Counted from the stretch's first letter, positions 48,180 to 57,182 are shown. The stretch is 64,000 nucleotides of DNA from Actinoplanes sp. DH11 (GCF_020873875.1 NZ_JAHWGU010000018.1:118497-182496), one strand, 5' to 3'. The notes: generated by a model not told the origin, from the letters alone. Numbers and translations are program-made.

Positions 48180-51176
48180 GTGAGACTGCGCTCCGCGGCG
48201 GTCGCGGCACTTGTCGCGGCGGGCCTGGTGGCAGCGGCGCCCGCCGGGCCCGCCCAGGCGGCCGACTCCTACACGTTCACGAACACCGTGAACCCGATCC
48301 TCTCCGACGGCAGTTACTACTCCGCCGACCCGGCGCCGCTGGTCGACGACGGCAAGCTGTACGTCTACACCGGACACGACGAGGCCGGCCCGGCCGTCAA
48401 CGACTTCATCATGAACGAGTGGGGCGCCTTCGTCACCGACGACCCGGGCTCGGGACGGTGGACCCACCACCCGTCGCTGATGCGCCCGGAGAAGGTGTTC
48501 AGCTGGGCGACACCCGGTCGTGCGTACGCCGGTCAGGTCGTGAAGGGCCCGGACGGCCGCTACTACTGGTACGTCCCGGTCAGCGAGCGCGAGTCACCGG
48601 CGGCCAACAAGTTCGCGATCGGCGTGGCCGTCTCCACCACACCGACCGGCCCGTGGACCGACCACATCGGCGGGCCACTGATCTCGCAGCGCACCCCGGC
48701 CGCGAACACCATCGAGAACATCGACCCGACGGTCCTGGTCGAGGGCGACCGGGTCTTCGTCCACTGGGGAACGTTCGGTCAGCTGCGCCGCCTGGAGTTC
48801 CAGGCCGACATGAGAACACCAGTCGGCACCCAGCAGACCGTCACCGGCCTGACCGGCTACTTCGAGGCGCCGTGGCTGTTCAAGCGCAACGGCACCTACT
48901 ACCTGGCCTACGCCGGCAACAACGCCGGGCCCACCTCGGCCTGCACCCCGGCGAACTACCACGCCTGCATCGCGTACGCGACCGCGAGCTCTCCCGAGGG
49001 CCCGTGGACGTACCGCGGCACCATCCTGCCGCCCGTCTCGTCGACCACCAGCCACCCTGGCATCGTCGAGTTCGGCGGCGCCTGGCACCTCGTCTACCAC
49101 ACCGCGGACGCCGCCGGCGGCGGTCACTTCCGCCGGTCCGTCGCGATCGACCGGGTGGAGTGGGACGACACCCAGAGCCCGCCGCGGATCAAGCCGATCG
49201 TGCCGACCCCGGCGAAACAGGCCGACCGCGCCCCGCGCGCCACCATCGCGCACGCCGCCACGGTCACCGTCTCCAACGACCCGGTGCCGACGCAGTACTG
49301 GGTGAAGGCGCTCAACGACGAAATCGTGCGCGAGAACCCGCTGCCGCCGGACATGTGGGGCACCTGGACCGGCAGCAACCCGCCACAGCAGTGGGTGCAG
49401 TACACCTGGGATCAGCCGATGCGGATCTCCGGGTCGCAGATCGAGTTCTGGAACGACCAGCCCCAGGGGACCGGCACCGGCGTCGCCGCACCGGCGAAGT
49501 GGAAGATCCAGTACTGGGACGGCGCCTGGACGGACGTCCCGAACGCCACCGGGTACCCGACCGGCACCCGGGGCTTCCAGGACACCAGCTTCGACGCGGT
49601 GACGACCACGCAGGTCCGGGCCGTGTTCGACGCGTCCACCAACGGCAGCACGTACTCCGCGGTCGCCGTCGAGGAATGGAAGGTTCTCGCCGCGCAGCCG
49701 GCCTCCGTCACCGCGCCGGCGATCACGGTCGAGGTGGGGGAGACCGACCTGCCCGGCACGGTCCCGGTCGCGTTCGGTGACGAGACCCTGCGGCTGCCGG
49801 TCCTCTGGGACACCGTGACCGCCGCCGACGTGGCCCGGCCCGGCACGTTCACCGTCGGCGGCAGCGTCCTCGGGTACGCCGCCGGCCGGATCACCGCGAC
49901 GGTCACGGTGATCTCACCCGGCGACACCGAGGGCGACGGGACACCACCCTCCGTCGTGCTCACCCCGAGCGGTTCGGCGGGCGCCGCCGGGTGGTTCCGG
50001 TCCGCGGTGCGGGTACGGGCCACCGCCGCCGACGACCGGGGAGGCCGGCTGACGATCCGCGTGGCGGTGGGCAACGCCGATGCCGTGACCACCGAGAACA
50101 CCCGTTCCGCCGAGGTCACCGTCACCGGCGACGGGCGGCACACGGTCACCGCTACCGCGACCGACCGGGCCGGCAACGTCTCACCCGCCGTCACCGAGCG
50201 GATCGCCGTCGACGCCACCAACCCGGCGAGCACGGCCGCACTCACCGGCCGGCGCGTCGCGGTCACGGCCACCGACGCCACCGCCGGCGTCGACCGGATC
50301 GAGTACGCGATCGGCACCGGCCCGTGGACGACGTACGACGGCCCGGTCGCGGCACCCGACGCGGCCCGGCACACGGTCGCCTACCGGGCCGTCGACAAGG
50401 CCGGCAACGCCGAGACCGCACGGATCGTGGTGATCCCGGCCGACCTGTCCGCGCCGCTGACCGGCAATGTCGGCCCGATCGCGACACCGACCGCGTCCTA
50501 CACCGCCGGCTGGAACAGCGTCACCGCGCTCAACGACGACGCCGACCCGGCCGCCCCGGCGCAGGGCCAGCTCTGGGGCACCTGGTCCGGGACCCGGCCG
50601 GCGATCCAGTGGGTGCAGTACGACTGGTCCCGCCCGATCCGGCTGACCGGCGCCGCCGTCAAGTTCTGGCGCGACGCCGGCCCGGGCACCGGTGACGGCG
50701 TGGCCGCGCCGGACGGCTGGGGTCTGCAGTACTGGGACGGCACCGCCTGGCAGGACGTGACGGGCGCATCCGGGTACGGCACCAGCACGACCGCGTTCAA
50801 CACGGTGAGCTTCGACCCGGTCACCACGTCCCGGCTGCGGGCCACGATCCGCGCGAACGGCAACGGAACCACGTACTCCGCCGTCGCCGTCACCGAATGG
50901 CGGGTCACCGCCGACGAGACCGCCGCGGCACCGGTCACCGTCACGGCACAGTCCCGCTGCGTCGCCGGCAAGGCCTACGTCGCCGTCACCGCCCGCAACG
51001 ACGGCCGGGCCGCGATGGATGTCGAGCTCGTCAGCCCGTACGGCACGAAACTCGTCACCGCCGTCGCACCCGGCGCCCATGCCTACCAGGCCTTCGCCTC
51101 CCGGGCCGCCGCGGTGCCCGCCGGCACCGCCTCCGCCGCCGGCGTCACCGCCGCCTATCCCGCCCTCACCTGCTGA
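48180..51176 (+). CDS. Secreted GH43-family glycoside hydrolase with discoidin modules
   Basis: 998 aa from GTG 48180 behind GAGGAG. A signal peptide ends at about residue 28 (PAQAAD). Residues 30-330 form a five-bladed GH43 domain: SADPAPLVDDGKLYVYTG supplies the base Asp, NIDPTVLVEGD the second Asp, and YFEAPWLFKRNGTYYLAYAG the acid Glu (in part). Two discoidin-like modules (about 350-505 and 760-910) surround an Ig/Big_4-like and OmpL47-like part. The C-terminal 75 residues (SRCVAGKAYVAV to the final Cys) match the tail of the upstream protein. Arabinofuranosidase or xylosidase activity is likely. The stop sits in a 31-bp tandem repeat. Confidence 0.87.
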   Translation: MRLRSAAVAALVAAGLVAAAPAGPAQAADSYTFTNTVNPILSDGSYYSADPAPLVDDGKLYVYTGHDEAGPAVNDFIMNEWGAFVTDDPGSGRWTHHPSLMRPEKVFSWATPGRAYAGQVVKGPDGRYYWYVPVSERESPAANKFAIGVAVSTTPTGPWTDHIGGPLISQRTPAANTIENIDPTVLVEGDRVFVHWGTFGQLRRLEFQADMRTPVGTQQTVTGLTGYFEAPWLFKRNGTYYLAYAGNNAGPTSACTPANYHACIAYATASSPEGPWTYRGTILPPVSSTTSHPGIVEFGGAWHLVYHTADAAGGGHFRRSVAIDRVEWDDTQSPPRIKPIVPTPAKQADRAPRATIAHAATVTVSNDPVPTQYWVKALNDEIVRENPLPPDMWGTWTGSNPPQQWVQYTWDQPMRISGSQIEFWNDQPQGTGTGVAAPAKWKIQYWDGAWTDVPNATGYPTGTRGFQDTSFDAVTTTQVRAVFDASTNGSTYSAVAVEEWKVLAAQPASVTAPAITVEVGETDLPGTVPVAFGDETLRLPVLWDTVTAADVARPGTFTVGGSVLGYAAGRITATVTVISPGDTEGDGTPPSVVLTPSGSAGAAGWFRSAVRVRATAADDRGGRLTIRVAVGNADAVTTENTRSAEVTVTGDGRHTVTATATDRAGNVSPAVTERIAVDATNPASTAALTGRRVAVTATDATAGVDRIEYAIGTGPWTTYDGPVAAPDAARHTVAYRAVDKAGNAETARIVVIPADLSAPLTGNVGPIATPTASYTAGWNSVTALNDDADPAAPAQGQLWGTWSGTRPAIQWVQYDWSRPIRLTGAAVKFWRDAGPGTGDGVAAPDGWGLQYWDGTAWQDVTGASGYGTSTTAFNTVSFDPVTTSRLRATIRANGNGTTYSAVAVTEWRVTADETAAAPVTVTAQSRCVAGKAYVAVTARNDGRAAMDVELVSPYGTKLVTAVAPGAHAYQAFASRAAAVPAGTASAAGVTAAYPALTC

Positions 51177-51241
51177 CACATCGGCCTGTCCCGCTCATGC
51201 CTGCTGACACATCGGCCTGTTCCGCTCATGCCTGCTGACAC
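51170..51241. repeat. 31-bp tandem repeat spanning the GH43 stop codon
   Basis: Copy 1 is 51170-51200 and copy 2 is 51201-51231, with one difference; a third partial copy starts at 51232. Each begins ctgctgacac and ends gctcatgc. The GH43 stop TGA (51174-51176) is inside copy 1 and is repeated in every copy. The array ends just before the ribosome binding site of the next gene. Confidence 0.9.
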
Positions 51242-51260
51242 GTCCGTGAAGGAGAACCGC

Positions 51261-51869
51261 ATGAAAGCACGAGTCCCCCTGGCGTTGATCGTCGCCCTGA
51301 CCGGGGCGGCGGCGCTGCCGGCGGCCGCGCTCGCCGACCCCGGCGAGGCCGAGGTCGAGGTCACCGTCGACATCACCGAGATCCGGGAACCCGGCGTGCT
51401 GGCCCTGACCGTCGCCGGCAATGCGGTCGCCCTGACCGAGGAGGGTTCCGACCTGCTGGTCCGCCGGTTCACCGGCACCCTGCCGACGGTCACCGTGACC
51501 GACACCCGCACCCTGGAGGAGGTGCCCGACGGTGCCGGCTGGGCCGTGCTCGGCAGCTCCAGCGACTTCACCGCGCCGGGCCGCGACCCGATCACCGCCG
51601 ACCACCTGGGCTGGAAGCCGCGCCTCATCGACGGCGGTGACACCGGCCTGGTCGCCGAGGGTGAAGAAGTCGTGCCGTCGCTGGACGAGCCGACCCAGCC
51701 CGGCAACAACGTCGGCCTGGTCGACCAGGAACTGCTGGTGTCCACGTACGACTCGGAGGCGGTGACCGGTGGCGCGTACACCGTCGACGCCGACCTCAAC
51801 CTGCACACCCCCGCCGAGGTCGCCGCCGGTTCCTACAAGGCGACCCTGACGCTGTCCCTCTTCGAATAG
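51261..51869 (+). CDS. WxL-like secreted surface protein
   Basis: 202 aa from ATG 51261 behind AAGGAGA. A signal peptide ends AALAD (about 26). The mature part is acidic and beta-rich, and ends with the segment AAGSYKATLTLSLFE that resembles the C-terminal strand of WxL domains. The classical W-x-L pairs are not exact (GAGWAVLGS is the nearest), so similarity is partial. The next gene encodes a DUF916-type protein, the standard partner of WxL proteins in Gram-positives. This supports a wall-binding role next to secreted glycosidases; the assignment is inference. Confidence 0.6.
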   Translation: MKARVPLALIVALTGAAALPAAALADPGEAEVEVTVDITEIREPGVLALTVAGNAVALTEEGSDLLVRRFTGTLPTVTVTDTRTLEEVPDGAGWAVLGSSSDFTAPGRDPITADHLGWKPRLIDGGDTGLVAEGEEVVPSLDEPTQPGNNVGLVDQELLVSTYDSEAVTGGAYTVDADLNLHTPAEVAAGSYKATLTLSLFE

Positions 51870-51876
51870 TCCGCCC

Positions 51877-51909
51877 CCGGTGGGGGTCGCCGTCCGCGGC
51901 CCCCACCGG
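51877..51909 (+). terminator. Stem-loop between WxL-like and DUF916 genes
   Basis: Perfect 10-bp arms CCGGTGGGGG (51877-51886) and CCCCCACCGG (51900-51909) with a 13-base loop that can pair further. It lies in the 64-bp gap inside the apparent operon, so it may only attenuate. Confidence 0.6.
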
Positions 51910-51933
51910 TCGAGCCGTCGCCCTGGAGTCGCC

Positions 51934-52884
51934 GTGCGCCGTGTCGCCGCCCTGCTCATCGCCGCCGCCCTCGTCGTGCCCGCGAGCCCCGCCGCGGCCG
52001 CGCCCGCCTCCCTGACGTGGACCGTCCAGCCCGCGACCGCCGCCGGCCCCGACGGCCGCCGCTGGGTGGAACGGACCCTCGACCCCGGCCAGGTCGTCAC
52101 CGAACACCTGGCCGTGCGCAACTTCAGCGACGCGTCCGCCGCCTTCCGCCTCACCGCCGCCGACGGGTACCTGACCGGCAAGGGCCGGTTCAACATGCTG
52201 CCCTCGGACCGCGAATCCGTCGACGGCGGCACCTGGATCACCGTGCAGGACTCGGTCACCGTCGGCGCCGGGAAGACCGCCGTCGTCCCGTTCACCATCA
52301 CCGTGCCCGCCGACGCCACCCCCGGCGACCACCCGGCCGGCATCGCCGCCTCGGTGGCCGGGCAGAAAGGGTCCGTCCAGGTGGAGAGCCGGGTCGGTTT
52401 CCGGGTGCTGCTCCGCGCGTCCGGCGACCTCGCGCCCGCGATGGCCGCCGACGACATCACCACCACGTACCAGCGGTCGTGGAACCCGCTGCGCCCCGGC
52501 ACCCTGACCGTCGACTGGACGGCAGTGAACACCGGCAACGTACGCCTGGACCTGACCGGCGAGGCCACCACCTCAGAAGTGTTCGCGCTGAGGTCCGCGT
52601 CAGCTGTCGCCGCGGGCGAGATCCTGCCCGGCGACCGCCGGCCGCTGCGCGCCCGCATCGACGGGGTGTGGGGTCTCGGCCCGGTGCGGACCACCGTCGC
52701 GCTCGGACCGGCCGCGCCCACCTCGGTGACCGTCACGACGTGGCTCGTGCCGTGGCCGCAGCTGCTGCTCGTGGCGGCCGTCGCACTGGTCCTCGCCGGC
52801 TTGCGGGGGCACGCGCGACTCCGCCGCCGTCGCCTCGAGTCCCTGCTGGAACAGGCCCGGCTGGAGGGCGCCCGTTCCGCCTGA
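51934..52884 (+). CDS. DUF916/WxL-interacting membrane-anchored protein
   Basis: 316 aa from GTG 51934 behind TGGAG. A signal peptide ends AAAAP (about 22). Residues about 25-150 match the N-terminal Ig-like domain of DUF916 (WTVQPATA, VVTEHLAVRNFSDASAAFRLT, given in part; PFTITVPADATPGDHPAGIAAS in part). A second Ig-like domain follows to about 265, then a hydrophobic segment (about 268-288) and a basic cytoplasmic end. In Firmicutes such proteins bind peptidoglycan and WxL partners. Here it probably anchors the adjacent WxL-like protein. Confidence 0.78.
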   Translation: MRRVAALLIAAALVVPASPAAAAPASLTWTVQPATAAGPDGRRWVERTLDPGQVVTEHLAVRNFSDASAAFRLTAADGYLTGKGRFNMLPSDRESVDGGTWITVQDSVTVGAGKTAVVPFTITVPADATPGDHPAGIAASVAGQKGSVQVESRVGFRVLLRASGDLAPAMAADDITTTYQRSWNPLRPGTLTVDWTAVNTGNVRLDLTGEATTSEVFALRSASAVAAGEILPGDRRPLRARIDGVWGLGPVRTTVALGPAAPTSVTVTTWLVPWPQLLLVAAVALVLAGLRGHARLRRRRLESLLEQARLEGARSA

Positions 52885-52899
52885 GCCTCCGGCACCGGC

Positions 52900-52922
52900 A
52901 TCAGGACAGGAACTGTCCTGAT
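52900..52922. promoter_or_regulatory. Candidate operator: 10-bp perfect inverted repeat
   Basis: ATCAGGACAG (52900-52909) and CTGTCCTGAT (52913-52922) flank GAA. TAGCGT (52930-52935) is a likely -10 and the epoxide hydrolase ATG follows at 52943 without a ribosome binding site, so the operator would cover the -35 region of a leaderless transcript. The form suits a TetR- or HxlR-type repressor; no such gene is in this window. Confidence 0.7.
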
Positions 52923-52942
52923 CTGTCCCTAGCGTGGGCCGC

Positions 52943-54100
52943 ATGACGAACAGCCAGCCGGACCTCCGCCCGTTCCGGATCGACATCCCGCAGTCGCAGC
53001 TCGACGACCTGAAGACCCGCCTGGCCAACACCCGGTGGCCGGACGAGCTGCCCGGCGTCGGGTGGAGCCGCGGCGTTCCCGCCGGATATCTGCGAGACCT
53101 CGCCGATCACTGGCGCACCGGCTACGACTGGCGGGCCCAGGAGGCGGCCCTCAACCGGTACCCGCAGTACCTGACCACCATCGACGGGCAGAACCTGCAC
53201 TTCCTGCACGTGAGCTCGCCGGAGCCGGACGCCACGCCGCTGATCCTGCTGCACGGCTGGCCCGGTGGAGTCGTCGACTTCCTCGACGTCATCGGGCCGC
53301 TGTCCGATCCCCGTAACCACGGCGGCGACCCCGCCGACGCCTTCCACCTGGTCATCCCGTCACTGCCCGGGTTCGGGTTCTCCACCCCACTGGCCGGGCC
53401 GGGGATGAACGCCGACCGGATGGCCGGGGTCCTCGCGGCGCTGATGGGCCGGCTCGGGTACGAGCGGTACGGCGTACAGGGCTACGACTGGGGTGCCTGG
53501 ATCGGCTCGAAGCTGGGCGAGCAGGACCAGGAACGGGCCATCGGCGTCCACCTCACCGCGCTGGTCACCCTCCCGTCCGGGGCCGACGGCGAGATGGACG
53601 GCCTCAGTGCGGCCGACCAGCGGCGCTGGCAGCGCATGCAGAACGTCAACGACGCCTACCTGGGGTGCAACAGCAAACGCCCGCAGACCGTCGGGTACGC
53701 CCTGACCGACTCCCCGGCCGGCCAGCTCGCCTGGATCGTGGAGATCTTCAAGGAGCACACCCATCCGGATGAGGGGCTGCCGGAGGACAGCATCGACCGC
53801 GACCGCATCCTCACCGACGTGTCGATCTACTGGCTGACCGGCACCGCCGCCTCCGCCGCGCAGATCTACTACGAGGAGTTCTCCGCGGGCTCCGCCGACC
53901 TCTGGACCGCCGGCCGGCGCGGCACGGTGCCCACCGGCGTCCTCGTGTCCGCGCACGACGTCACGATCCGGCCGTGGGCCGAGCGCGACCACCACATCGT
54001 GCACTGGACCGAGCTAGGCACGGGCGGTCACTTCCTCGCCATGGAGGCACCCGAGGTGCTGACCGACGACGTCCGGACATTCTTCCGGAAACTACGGTGA
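52943..54100 (+). CDS. Epoxide hydrolase (alpha/beta fold, EHN N-terminal domain)
   Basis: 385 aa. The N-terminal epoxide hydrolase domain (FRIDIPQSQLDDLKTRLANTRWPD, in part) is followed by an alpha/beta-hydrolase core: LLHGWPGGVVDFLDVI supplies the oxyanion HGWP, GYDWGAWIG the nucleophile Asp (about residue 181), and GTGGHFLAMEAPE the catalytic His (about 362). This is the microsomal-type epoxide hydrolase family. It has its own operator and likely leaderless promoter, so it is not simply part of the hydrolase operon. It overlaps the next convergent gene by nine bases. Confidence 0.9.
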   Translation: MTNSQPDLRPFRIDIPQSQLDDLKTRLANTRWPDELPGVGWSRGVPAGYLRDLADHWRTGYDWRAQEAALNRYPQYLTTIDGQNLHFLHVSSPEPDATPLILLHGWPGGVVDFLDVIGPLSDPRNHGGDPADAFHLVIPSLPGFGFSTPLAGPGMNADRMAGVLAALMGRLGYERYGVQGYDWGAWIGSKLGEQDQERAIGVHLTALVTLPSGADGEMDGLSAADQRRWQRMQNVNDAYLGCNSKRPQTVGYALTDSPAGQLAWIVEIFKEHTHPDEGLPEDSIDRDRILTDVSIYWLTGTAASAAQIYYEEFSAGSADLWTAGRRGTVPTGVLVSAHDVTIRPWAERDHHIVHWTELGTGGHFLAMEAPEVLTDDVRTFFRKLR

Positions 54101-54379
54101 CCGGACCTCCCGGGTAGGTTCGGTCCAGACGTGGGCGCCCGTCACCTCGGCGCCGGGCACGTCCGCCAGCAGCCGGTTCGGGTCGGCCAGGCCGGCGATG
54201 CTGGTCAGCAGGTCGGCACCGAGCTCGGCGGCGGCGGTCTCCAGGTCGTCCTCCTCGCCGGCCCAGTCGATGTCCGCGGAGCGGAGGCGCTGGACGGCCA
54301 GGGCGGTGACAGCGGTGGGATCGTCGACACGGACGGTGAGACGGCAGTGGACCTGCACCGTGACGGAGGGCGTCGTCAT
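54092..54379 (-). CDS. Small hypothetical protein, 95 aa
   Basis: It starts at ATG 54379 behind GGGAG. The sequence begins MTTPSVTVQVHCRLTVRVDD, with alternating beta strands, then LRSADIDWAGEEDDLETAAAELGADLL (in part), an acidic helix. No signal peptide or membrane segment is present. I do not recognise the family. It overlaps the epoxide hydrolase gene tail to tail, and base use is normal for the region. Confidence 0.6.
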   Translation of the reverse strand: MTTPSVTVQVHCRLTVRVDDPTAVTALAVQRLRSADIDWAGEEDDLETAAAELGADLLTSIAGLADPNRLLADVPGAEVTGAHVWTEPTREVRSP

Positions 54380-54435
54380 GCGTCGATGCTCCCATCATGC
54401 GCGCGGCGGAGTGGGACCGCGTACCCCGGGAAGAA

Positions 54436-54465
54436 GAATGCCCACCCCCGCCAGGGTGGGCATTC
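54436..54465. terminator. Intrinsic terminator after the arabinofuranosidase operon
   Basis: Perfect 12-bp arms GAATGCCCACCC (54436-54447) and GGGTGGGCATTC (54454-54465) with a six-base loop are flanked by CCCGGG on both sides, which can lengthen the stem. It lies 13 bp past the stop of the GH127 gene on the minus strand. Confidence 0.88.
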
Positions 54466-54477
54466 CCGGGTGATCCG

Positions 54478-56367
54478 CTAGGGCTGGTCCGCCAGGGGAA
54501 GCCAGACCCGCATCGTGGACGGGCCGCGGGAGGCCCAGTCGTGGTACGGCCGGAGCGTGACGTCGACCGCGCCGGTGCGGAGTTCCGGGGCCGGGTCGTG
54601 GTAGGGCCACGAGTCGTCGTCGAGGAGGGTGACCTGGCAGGAGGCCGCCACCCCGCCGTCGTGGTCGTGCAGCGGCACGCCGGGGTCCAGGCGCAGCGCG
54701 TCGACCGGGACGCCGTCGGGCAGGTCCACCGATTCCGCGCAGTAGACGACCGGCCCGCGTTCCACGACCGCGCAGCCCCGGACGGCGTCGATGCGCGGGT
54801 CGGCCGTGGTCAGGCGCGGCGTCACCGCGAGGTCGAGCAGCACGGTGTCGCCGGCGGTGAAGTCGCGGCGCAGGTGGACCAGGCCGGGGGAGACCTGGGC
54901 GCCGTCCACGGTCGCGCCGGTCGCCCAGTGCGGGATGCGCAGTGTGAGCGTCCACGGCGCCGCGGGGGAGTGCACCACCCGGATCGCGACCTGGCCGCTG
55001 ACCGGGTAGTCGGTTTCGACGTCGAGGCCGATGTCGCCGGTCCGGATCGACGCGGCGGCGTACTGGTGGATCTGCACGCCGTCGTCGTCCTTGGTCGCGA
55101 TGTAACCGGCCAGGGAGGCGAACGTCCGTGCCAGGTTCGTCGGGCAGCACGACACCGAGAACCACGGCGCCCGCAGCGTCGACGCGGCCCGCGGCACCAG
55201 TGCGTCCGGCGCGGGCTCGGTGCCCGTCTCCCGCTGGTGCAGCGTGTTGGCGTAGAAGAAGCGGGTCCCGTCGTCGGACGGCGACGTGGCGATCACGTTG
55301 AACAGGGTGCGTTCCATCAGGTCGGCGTACCGTGCGTCGCCCTGCGCCAGCAGCAGCCGCCAGGCCAGCATGACCGAGCCGACCCCCGCGCACGTCTCGG
55401 AGTACGCCCGGTCCGGCGGCAGCACGAAGTCCTCGCCGAACGCCTCGTCCTGGTGGCGGGAGCCGATGCCGCCGGTGATGTAGACGCGCCGGGCCACCGT
55501 GTTCTGCCATTGCCGGGTGACCGCGTCGAGCAGGTCGGTGTCGCCGGTCTCGACGGCCAGGTCGACCGCGCCGGCGGCCAGGTAGACGGCCCGGACGGCG
55601 TGGCCGCGCAGCACGGTGGCCTCGCGTACCGGCATGTCGTCCTGGAAGTAGGAGCGACCGAACTCGATGTCGGAGAGCACCTGGTGGCCGCGCCGTTCCA
55701 CGAACAGCCGGGCCTGGTCCAGGTACCGCGTGTTGCCGGTGACCCGGTAGAGCTCGACGAGCGCCGGCTCGATCTCGGCGTGCCCGCAGACCGAGGCGAT
55801 CCCGCCCGGCCCGAAGGCGTCGCAGAGGTGGTCGGCGGCGCGGATCGCCACGTCGACGAGCTGGTCGGCGCCGAAGGTCCGGGCCCGGGCGACGGCGGCC
55901 TGGATGAGGTGGCCGTAGCAGTAGAGCTCGTGGCCCCATTCCAGGTCGCTGTACCGGGGCTGCTGGCCGGGCCGGCCGAAGTTGGTGTTCAGGTACCCGT
56001 CGGCGTCCTGCGCGGCGGCGACCCGCGCCACGATGGACCGGTACCGCTCCTCCAGCCCGGCGTCGGGGCTGCGGCCCAGCTCCCAGGCCATCGCCTCGAG
56101 CAGTTTGTAGATCTCGCTGTCGGAGAACTCGCGGCCGCGCCGGTGCTGCGGCGCGCCGGTGAAGTTGCCGAGCCAGCCGGCCCTTTCCAGCCAGGACTCG
56201 ATGTGTGCCAGCGAGTTGGTGCGGTTGACGTCCTGCCGGCGCTGCCAGAACCCCTCGCGCAGCGTGACCTCGCGCAGGCCCAGCGGCTGCAGTCTGCCGA
56301 GACTCGGTGCTACCGGAGCGCCGAGCCGTTGATCGATGATTTCGTTGATCGTCACTGGAGAGATCAC
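54478..56367 (-). CDS. GH127 beta-L-arabinofuranosidase
   Basis: About 629 aa, no signal peptide, so cytoplasmic. The family zinc/cysteine site is present: SETCAGVGSVML (Glu and Cys, about residue 332) and VSCCPTNLARTFASLAGYI (two adjacent Cys, about 412, in part). The preceding EIYKLLEAMAWELG and GYLNTNFG belong to the alpha/alpha barrel. The enzyme removes L-arabinofuranose from short chains after uptake. GTG 56367 overlaps the permease stop (GTGA), which I take as the start; GTG 56355 is an alternative. It is the last gene of the ABC operon. Confidence 0.88.
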   Translation of the reverse strand: MISPVTINEIIDQRLGAPVAPSLGRLQPLGLREVTLREGFWQRRQDVNRTNSLAHIESWLERAGWLGNFTGAPQHRRGREFSDSEIYKLLEAMAWELGRSPDAGLEERYRSIVARVAAAQDADGYLNTNFGRPGQQPRYSDLEWGHELYCYGHLIQAAVARARTFGADQLVDVAIRAADHLCDAFGPGGIASVCGHAEIEPALVELYRVTGNTRYLDQARLFVERRGHQVLSDIEFGRSYFQDDMPVREATVLRGHAVRAVYLAAGAVDLAVETGDTDLLDAVTRQWQNTVARRVYITGGIGSRHQDEAFGEDFVLPPDRAYSETCAGVGSVMLAWRLLLAQGDARYADLMERTLFNVIATSPSDDGTRFFYANTLHQRETGTEPAPDALVPRAASTLRAPWFSVSCCPTNLARTFASLAGYIATKDDDGVQIHQYAAASIRTGDIGLDVETDYPVSGQVAIRVVHSPAAPWTLTLRIPHWATGATVDGAQVSPGLVHLRRDFTAGDTVLLDLAVTPRLTTADPRIDAVRGCAVVERGPVVYCAESVDLPDGVPVDALRLDPGVPLHDHDGGVAASCQVTLLDDDSWPYHDPAPELRTGAVDVTLRPYHDWASRGPSTMRVWLPLADQP

Positions 56368-57182
56368 CCTTTGAGAGCGCCGGACATGAACCCGCGGACG
56401 TAGTGCCGCTGGAGGGCGAGGAAGAGCACCACACAGGGCACGGCCAGCACGACCACACCGGCCTGCGTGGCGCCGAAGTCGACGATGCCCATCACCTGCT
56501 GGCGCATGTTGGCGACGGCGAGCGGCAGCGGTGCCCGGTCGGAGTCGCTGATCAGGACCAGGGGCGTGATGAAGTCGTTCCACGCGGCCAGGAACGCGAA
56601 CAGGCCCACCGTGATCAGGCCGGGTTTCACGGCCGGGACCAGGATGTGCAGCAGCGCCCGGAACGAGCCGCAGCCGTCGATCAGGGCGGCTTCGCGCAGC
56701 TCGTTGGGGATGGCCTCGAACGAGATGCGCATCATGAACACCGCGAACGGCAGCTGGAACATGGTGAGCACCAGCGCGAGGCCGACCAGCGAGTTCTGCA
56801 GGCCGAGCTGGTTGAGCAGGACGTAGAGCGGGATGAGCAGGGTGGCGTACGGGACCATCAGGATGGCCAGGGTCACCAGGAACAGCACGTTGCGCCCGGG
56901 GAAGCTGAACATCGCGAACGCGTATCCGCCGAGCACCGAGACGGCAAGGGTGAACAGCACGGTGAGAACCGAGACGACCGTCGAGTTGACCAGGTACTGC
57001 CCGACGCCGGCCTGGTAGTTGGCCAGCGTCACGTAGTTGCCGAAACCCCAGCCGTCGGTCTGCGCGGTGCCACCCTGCGGGCTGACCGAGGCCACCGCCG
57101 CCCACGCGAGCGGGAAAAGGAAGATCAGCGCCAGGCCGCCGGCGAGCACGTGCTGCGGTGTTCTGATGAGTAGGGCGCGCAT
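56364..57182 (-). CDS. Carbohydrate ABC transporter permease (MalG type)
   Basis: 272 aa with six membrane segments. The EAA motif reads ELREAALIDGCGSFRALLHILVP (in part, about residue 190). It starts at ATG 57182, sharing one base with the stop of the upstream permease. It forms the inner-membrane channel with the MalF-type protein. No ATPase is encoded in this operon; a shared MsiK-type ATPase elsewhere in the genome is expected, as in other actinomycetes. Confidence 0.92.
   Translation of the reverse strand: MRALLIRTPQHVLAGGLALIFLFPLAWAAVASVSPQGGTAQTDGWGFGNYVTLANYQAGVGQYLVNSTVVSVLTVLFTLAVSVLGGYAFAMFSFPGRNVLFLVTLAILMVPYATLLIPLYVLLNQLGLQNSLVGLALVLTMFQLPFAVFMMRISFEAIPNELREAALIDGCGSFRALLHILVPAVKPGLITVGLFAFLAAWNDFITPLVLISDSDRAPLPLAVANMRQQVMGIVDFGATQAGVVVLAVPCVVLFLALQRHYVRGFMSGALKG

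Noticed and set aside
54395..56458. Long overlapping frames on both strands over the arabinofuranosidase gene
   Set aside because: Only the minus-strand frame ending at 54478 has the GH127 Glu/Cys motifs; the others are shadows.
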